From Spirobacillus cienkowskii (lineage in GTDB: Bacteria > Bdellovibrionota_B > Oligoflexia > Silvanigrellales > Silvanigrellaceae): 64,000 bases of DNA. The stretch lies in contig NZ_CP146516.1 in NCBI RefSeq assembly GCF_037081835.1, forward strand, positions 2,652,501 to 2,716,500. The letters run 5' to 3'. The translations under genes and the position numbers were made by a program. The notes under the pieces are model-generated. The model ran no database searches and was not told where the DNA came from. It worked only from the letters and a program-made list of their open reading frames with translations. Shown here one piece after another: positions 59,267 to 64,000 of the stretch; within the stretch, counting starts at the first letter, position 1; each line of letters begins with the position of its first letter.

Positions 59267-60162
59267 CTACATCAAAAAACCTAGCAACATAAAGATGCCA
59301 AATAATAATTGAGTTAATGCAGAAATTGCCAGATATTTATTAAATTCTTTGGAAGGATTTTTTTTGTATATTCCTTTAATAACTATCCATGAAAAGGGCA
59401 AAGTTAAAAGAGGAAGTAATCCTACTAAATAATTATTTGTCATTACCCAAAAACCACAAAGTAAATAGCTCACTAAATATAAAAAAATTATTTCGATCCT
59501 TGCAAATTTTTTACCAAATCGCGCTGCAAGAGTCATTTTACCAACCAATTTATCGCTTTCATAATCGCGAAAATTATTGATTGCTATCATGACTGTTGCC
59601 ATTAACCCAACTTGAACACCCGCTACCAATGAAGGTAAACCAATTGAGTTTGTAAGAATATAAAAAAGCCCATTTACAGCCACAATCCCAAAAAACAAGA
59701 CCACAAATACTTCACCTAACCCTATATAAGCCAGAGGATATGGGCCTCCGGTATATATGTATGCACATATCAAAGATAAAATTCCAATAACAAGAATTGG
59801 AATTCCACCTTTAAGCACTAAAGGCAGCGAAATAAGAACTGCTAAAAAAAAGCAAATAAACCCAGCTATAATAACTTTTCTTGCAGAAAAAATACCACTT
59901 TGCGTTACTCTTTTTGGCCCAAACGTGTTTCTGTATCTGCTCCTTTTTTAAAATCAAGGGCATCATTAATAAAATTAGTACCAATTTGTATAAAAATGGC
60001 TGCTAAAAATGCAAAAAGGCTGTAAATTAGAACAACATGTTGATTTGTATTTTTTAGTGTAGAAAATGCTGCTGCTGAAGCAACAATAATTGGAGTTACT
60101 GCAGCAACAAGTGTTTTAGGTCGGGAAGCTAATAACCAAGCTTTCAAAGATAAAAAAGTCAT
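59267..60162 (-). pseudogene. menA: 1,4-dihydroxy-2-naphthoate polyprenyltransferase, frameshifted
   Basis: Membrane prenyltransferase that attaches the isoprenoid chain to DHNA. The N-terminal part (60162-59905) reads KAWLLASRPKTLVAAVTPI and FINDALDFKKGADTETRLG, then stops at TAA 59905-59907. The rest continues without loss in the -1 frame: RVTQSGIFSARKVIIAGFIC bridges directly into the C-terminal part (INNFRDYESDKLVGKMTLA). One missing A in the A5 run at 59911-59915 explains the break exactly. About 298 residues if repaired. It could be a sequencing error, a real mutation or slippage. About eight helices are predicted. Confidence 0.9.
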
Positions 60163-60168
60163 ACAACC

Positions 60169-60993
60169 TCATGGAAATCTTTCAAATTTTTTGAAATCAG
60201 GTTTTCTTTTTTCGATGAACGCATTTTTTCCTTCCTTCGCTTCTTCGCTTAAATAATAAAGTAAAGTGGCATTGCCTGCCAAATCAAGCAAGCCCATTTG
60301 CCCATCGCAATCCGCGTTTAGAGCTGCTTTAAGACATCGTAATGCCAAAGGAGAATGTTCAAGAATTTCTCGACACCATTTTAGTGTTTCGGACTCTAGT
60401 TCGTCAATTGGTACTACTCTATTCACCAGACCCATTTCTAATGCTTGATCTGCGTTATATTGTCTACATAAAAACCATATCTCTCGTGCTTTTTTTTGCC
60501 CAACAATACGCGCTAAGTAACTACTACCTAGACCTCCATCAAAAGAACCCACTTTAGGTCCTGTTTGCCCAAATTTTGCATTGTCAGCAGCAATTGTTAA
60601 ATCACAGACAATATGCAATACGTGGCCTCCACCAATTGCATAACCAGCAACCATTGCAATGACTGGTTTAGGCATCGATCGAATTGATTTTTGCACATCT
60701 AATATATTCAATCTAGGAACACCATCTCCACCTACATAACCTCCGTTGCCTCTAACTTTCTGATCACCACCAGCACAAAATGCTTCTTTACCTTCTCCTG
60801 TTAATATAATGACACCTATACCAGAATTATTGCGGCATATTTCAAGTGATTCTAATAATTCTAGTACCGTTTCAGGACGAAATGCATTGCGTACATGAGG
60901 CCTATTGATTGTAATTTTAGCAATGCCATCTTCTGTTCTTTCTAATTTTATATCTTTAAAATCTTTTGTGGTTTTCCATATATTTAAACTCAT
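60169..60993 (-). CDS. menB: 1,4-dihydroxy-2-naphthoyl-CoA synthase
   Basis: Crotonase-fold enzyme that cyclises o-succinylbenzoyl-CoA. Family marks are [19 protein letters not shown], the oxyanion loop [41 protein letters not shown] (active-site Asp/Tyr region) and the C-terminal KKFERFP-type end. Length 274 is typical. AAGGAAG precedes the ATG. First gene of menB-menA-menC-menE. Confidence 0.96.
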   Translation of the reverse strand: MSLNIWKTTKDFKDIKLERTEDGIAKITINRPHVRNAFRPETVLELLESLEICRNNSGIGVIILTGEGKEAFCAGGDQKVRGNGGYVGGDGVPRLNILDVQKSIRSMPKPVIAMVAGYAIGGGHVLHIVCDLTIAADNAKFGQTGPKVGSFDGGLGSSYLARIVGQKKAREIWFLCRQYNADQALEMGLVNRVVPIDELESETLKWCREILEHSPLALRCLKAALNADCDGQMGLLDLAGNATLLYYLSEEAKEGKNAFIEKRKPDFKKFERFP

Positions 60994-61217
60994 TTAAATC
61001 TTCCTTATACTAAGGTTATGAATACCAAGCTTCTCAAGCTATGCGTAGCTATTAACTCATTTTAATATTAAAGAACAACTTTTTTTAATAATAATTTATC
61101 TTTTTTAACTTACCAAAAAAATACAGAACTAATGAGTAATAAAAATTAATTCAAAGATCTATATTCTGTAAAACAATTTTATTACATTTTATTTTGGAGA
61201 ATAATTTTAATTCATGG

Positions 61218-61246
61218 TTGACCTCAATTAATTACTTATATATAAA
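61218..61246 (+). promoter_or_regulatory. Putative plus-strand promoter (possible small RNA)
   Basis: TTGACC at 61218-61223, a 17-nt spacer and TATAAA at 61241-61246. Predicted start near 61253. No plus-strand gene follows; transcription would run into the antisense side of the alcohol dehydrogenase gene. The -10 overlaps the left arm of the 61243-61283 hairpin. Confidence 0.5.
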
Positions 61247-61283
61247 TACATTTTGTAGAAGCTTTTTCTACAAAATGTATTTA
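61243..61283 (-). terminator. 18-bp perfect hairpin, probable terminator
   Basis: Arms 61243-61260 and 61266-61283 pair perfectly over 18 bp with a 5-nt loop. It lies 165 nt downstream of the alcohol dehydrogenase gene (minus), so it may end that transcript. AT-rich sequence follows on the minus strand. It could also be an operator for the overlapping plus-strand promoter. Confidence 0.6.
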
Positions 61284-61447
61284 AATTACAGATTTTAGTA
61301 ATTTAAAATTTTCAGTTAGTTTCTTCCAATTATTTAAAAAGTTATTTATAAACTTGTGTAAAAAGGAGGGCGTATGCGGTAATAATATGTTTAATCTAAG
61401 AATTGTCGCTTAATTTTTAATCTAAAAAACATAGGTGACAATAAAAA

Positions 61448-62617
61448 TTATGAATTATTTGAATAAGATAATTCTAAAATTTCTACTACTTCTTCTTGTC
61501 CAATTGACTTTTTTTCTCCAAGCTTTTTTCCCGCTGAAGTTTCTAAAACTTTGGTAGCGATTTTTTTTATGTCTTTTTTAGGAATTCCATATTCATTAAG
61601 ACGTGTCTTGCAACCGAGAGATCTAAAAAATTTCTCGGTTTTATCAATACCCGCTTTAGCAAGTTTTCCTTCTGTTGCATAATTTAATTTAAAAACAGCT
61701 TTAGCATAATGTGCGAGTCGTTGCTTTTTATTCTCAAATTGGTTTTTAAGTAATGCAGGTAACACAATGGCAAGAGTTTGTGCATGATCTAATCCGTAAA
61801 GAGCTGTTAATTCGTGGCCGATAGCGTGTGTTGCCCAATCTTGCGGAACACCTTTCCCAATTAAACCATTCAATGCTTGTGTGGCACACCATGTTAAATT
61901 AGCGCGAACATCATAATTATTTGGATCCTTAAATACTTTTGCAGACTCTTCAATTAAAGTAATTAAAATAGCTTCACTTTGTCTATTTTGTAATGGTGAA
62001 TTTACGTCAAATGTTAAATATTGTTCTGTGACATGAACAAACGGATCAATTATTCCATTTATAATATATCTCTCAGAAAGACTATAAGTTACAGTAGGAT
62101 CAATAATTGAAAACTGTGGAAAAGAATGGGCAGACGTAAAATCCTTCTTTTGTCCCAAACTTCTTCGAGAAATCACAGCAAACGGATTCATCTCAGTACC
62201 TGTAGCTGGTAATGTTAATACACAACCAATTGGTAAAGCACTGTCTGATTCTGAGCCTTCTAGAATTAACCATGGATCATTTTTTTTAAATTTAACAGCA
62301 TTTGCGATAAATTTACAGCCATCAATGACTGAACCACCACCAACTGCTAAAATAAAATCTATATTGTTTTTTTTACATAACTCTACTGCCTTTAATAAAG
62401 TTTCATATTCTGGATTAGGTTCTATACCCTGAAATTCAATTACTTGTTTATGCGCAAGAGCTTGTTTGATTTGTTCATAAATTCCGTTGCTTTTTATTGA
62501 ACCACTACCGTACGCAAATAAAATTTTATTTCTATTAGTTAACAATGCTGGCAAATGCCCAATAGTTCCTTGACCAAACATAATTTTTACAGGATTATAA
62601 TATTCAAAATTATACAT
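61448..62617 (-). CDS. Iron-containing alcohol dehydrogenase, YqhD-like
   Basis: Probably NADPH-dependent reduction of short aldehydes. The N-terminus (YNPVKIMFGQGTIGHLPALL) and GIEPNPEYETLLKAVEL, VGGGSVIDGCKFIANA and LPATGTEMN match YqhD/BDH closely. The metal-binding residues are in GIIDPFVHVTEQY and AIGHELTALYGLDHAQTLA. Length 389 is standard. It lies 18 nt downstream of gcvPB and may share its transcript. Confidence 0.92.
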   Translation of the reverse strand: MYNFEYYNPVKIMFGQGTIGHLPALLTNRNKILFAYGSGSIKSNGIYEQIKQALAHKQVIEFQGIEPNPEYETLLKAVELCKKNNIDFILAVGGGSVIDGCKFIANAVKFKKNDPWLILEGSESDSALPIGCVLTLPATGTEMNPFAVISRRSLGQKKDFTSAHSFPQFSIIDPTVTYSLSERYIINGIIDPFVHVTEQYLTFDVNSPLQNRQSEAILITLIEESAKVFKDPNNYDVRANLTWCATQALNGLIGKGVPQDWATHAIGHELTALYGLDHAQTLAIVLPALLKNQFENKKQRLAHYAKAVFKLNYATEGKLAKAGIDKTEKFFRSLGCKTRLNEYGIPKKDIKKIATKVLETSAGKKLGEKKSIGQEEVVEILELSYSNNS

Positions 62618-62635
62618 AATCTTCCCTTTAATAAC

Positions 62636-64000
62636 TTATAAAAATTGATATTTTAATTTTAATTCTCTTGCAGCTTTAGACTCATCTACTTTTTGTCTAA
62701 AAACTCTTTTAGGATATGTCATGGTTGCGTCCTCAGAATTTATAATTTCTTTTAAAGATAAAATAAAGCGATCTAATTCATTTTTATTCTCTGTTTCTGT
62801 AGGCTCTATCATAAGTGCGTTTTTAACACACAAAGGAAAGTGCACTGTTGGAGGATGAATACCATAATCAATAAGCGCTTTAGCAAGTTTATTGGTATCC
62901 CAATTTTTTTCTTTTAAATTTTTATCGTTAAAAACAACTTCATGCAAATGTTGGCCATCAATTGGAATATTTAACACACTTTTTAATTGTGATTTTAAAT
63001 AATTAGAGTTTAAAATTGCATCTTCACTCACTTTACGAAGTCCTTCTGCCCCTAACGCCCTAATGTAACACCAAGCTCTAACAAACATTCCATAATTTCC
63101 ATAAAAAGACTTAACTCTTCCTATTGATTTTGAATGAGAATAATTCATAAAATACTGATCATTGTTTTTTTCAATACGAGGAATTGGCAAATAAGGTATT
63201 AGTTTTTCACTCACAGCAATTGGTCCACTGCCAGGACCACCCCCTCCATGAGGAGTTGTAAAAGTTTTGTGCAAATTAAATTGAATAACATCTGCGCCAC
63301 AATCTCCGGGACGACTTAAACCTAAAACTGCATTCATATTTGCGCCATCAATATATAAAAGTGCATCTTTTTCATGAAGAATTTGAGAAATTTCATAAAT
63401 ATTTTTTTCAAAAAAACCTAAAGTATTTGGATTTGTAATCATCATTGCAGCAACATCATCATTTAAAACTTCTCTAATTGCTTCTAAAGTTACATAACCA
63501 TTTTCACCTGTGTTAACTTGAATGGTTTGAAATCCTGCTAAAGCTGCACTTGCTGGGTTTGTTCCGTGTGCAGTATCCGCAGTAATAATTGTTTTTTTAC
63601 TTTTACCTTTATTACGATGATATGCTGAAATTAATAATAATCCAGTAAATTCTCCTTGAGCACCCGCGCTAGGTTGCAAAGAAACTGCTGACAATCCCGT
63701 TATCTCTTTTAAATCTTCCTGAAGCTCATACATAATTTGTAAATGACCTTGTGACCATTCTTCAGGATCGTAAGGATGCATTTCACAAATTTCGGAACTT
63801 CTTGCAATGTCTTCATTAAACCTAGGATTATGTTTCATTGTGCACGATCCTAACGGATAAAATCCTAAATCAATTGCACAATTCCAAGTTGAAAGACGTG
63901 TGTAATGGCGCACCACTTCAGGCTCTGATAATTCCGGAAGTTTTGCCGCTTTTTGTCTTAAGTAAGAAGAATATTTTTTATGTAACTCTACAGGTGGAAC
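62636..64000 (-). CDS. gcvPB: Glycine dehydrogenase (decarboxylating) subunit 2, N-terminus cut off
   Basis: PLP-dependent beta subunit of the two-subunit P-protein of the glycine cleavage system. The frame is open to the window edge, and SEPEVVRHYTRLS continues upstream of 63916, so that position is not the start. LGSCTMKHNPR, PSAGAQGEFTGLL, DTAHGTNPASAA and the PLP Lys in NLHKTFTTPHGGGGPG are present. About 454 residues are visible; probably only 20-30 at the N-terminus are missing. gcvPA should lie to the right. Confidence 0.96.
   Translation of the reverse strand, partial: VPPVELHKKYSSYLRQKAAKLPELSEPEVVRHYTRLSTWNCAIDLGFYPLGSCTMKHNPRFNEDIARSSEICEMHPYDPEEWSQGHLQIMYELQEDLKEITGLSAVSLQPSAGAQGEFTGLLLISAYHRNKGKSKKTIITADTAHGTNPASAALAGFQTIQVNTGENGYVTLEAIREVLNDDVAAMMITNPNTLGFFEKNIYEISQILHEKDALLYIDGANMNAVLGLSRPGDCGADVIQFNLHKTFTTPHGGGGPGSGPIAVSEKLIPYLPIPRIEKNNDQYFMNYSHSKSIGRVKSFYGNYGMFVRAWCYIRALGAEGLRKVSEDAILNSNYLKSQLKSVLNIPIDGQHLHEVVFNDKNLKEKNWDTNKLAKALIDYGIHPPTVHFPLCVKNALMIEPTETENKNELDRFILSLKEIINSEDATMTYPKRVFRQKVDESKAARELKLKYQFL

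Larger units (their letters stand above)
60994..61447. other. Intergenic region between menB and the alcohol dehydrogenase
   Basis: About 450 bases without a protein gene. It holds a plus-strand promoter at 61218-61246, a hairpin at 61243-61283 and a plus-strand AAGGAGGG (61363-61370) followed by a two-codon ORF. The menB promoter must also lie here on the minus strand, but I find only weak candidates. Confidence 0.6.

Noticed and set aside
59905-59915. Programmed -1 frameshift in menA
   Set aside because: The A run is only five long, with no X-XXY-YYZ heptamer and no evident downstream pseudoknot. A simple indel or sequencing error is more likely, although not excluded.

Overview
The window comes from a Gram-negative chromosome with very AT-rich DNA, especially between genes. 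It encodes LPS-core glycosyltransferases, lipoproteins, an OmpA-type protein, an ExbB-type proton channel and an AgmX/PglI-type C-terminal domain. Together with the menaquinone genes, RNase J and kexin-like proteases, this points to a low-GC relative of the Bdellovibrionota/Oligoflexia (Silvanigrella/Spirobacillus-like). That placement is inference; the half 16S gene at the left edge would settle it.

Layout. Positions 1-1050: 5' half of a 16S rRNA gene on the minus strand with its leader and promoter. 1.37-5.4 kb: guaB-guaA and a Dam-type methylase. 5.5-8.4 kb: two LPS glycosyltransferase genes split by an IS982-like element. 8.5-17.0 kb: ahcY, the hslO-sfsA-EamA operon, galE, grpE with an overlapping periplasmic-binding-like protein, and serS. 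17.2-22 kb: an orphan substrate-binding protein, hutH, and a fusion of cysteine desulfurase, a dead persulfide-dioxygenase-like domain and rhodanese. 22-30 kb: groESL, then the operon trmB-fieF-queG-lipoprotein-acyl-CoA mutase-dCMP deaminase. 30-38 kb: an OmpA-like protein, a Cys-repeat secreted protein, an MlaF-like ATPase, a UvrA paralogue, psd, a GNAT protein and a thioesterase. 38-44.7 kb: a lipoprotein and a tandem pair of kexin-like proteases, each followed by a separate propeptide-like gene. 44.9-51.1 kb: 5-FTHF cyclo-ligase, an orphan Mod-like methyltransferase and an envelope motor-like cluster (ExbB, two single-TM partners, AgmX-like protein). 51.1-57 kb: RNase J, fabH, recN, an MFS carrier. 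57-61 kb: menB-A-C-E, with menA frameshifted. 61-64 kb: a YqhD-like alcohol dehydrogenase and the start-truncated gcvPB.

The most notable systems are: (1) the duplicated kexin-like protease plus trans-propeptide pairs at 39.3-44.6 kb, which resemble the Aeromonas ASP/ORF2 arrangement; (2) the three-domain sulfur-transfer fusion at 19.7-21.9 kb, whose middle ETHE1-like domain has lost its metal ligands; and (3) the ExbB/AgmX-like cluster at 47.2-51.1 kb.

Genes are packed tightly. Many starts lie inside or 1-9 nt after the upstream gene, and seven convergent pairs have 3' ends that abut or overlap. Several starts were moved downstream of the first in-frame start codon because the Shine-Dalgarno motif lies inside the longer reading frame (guaB, protease A, propeptide-like B, both ExbD-like genes, menE).
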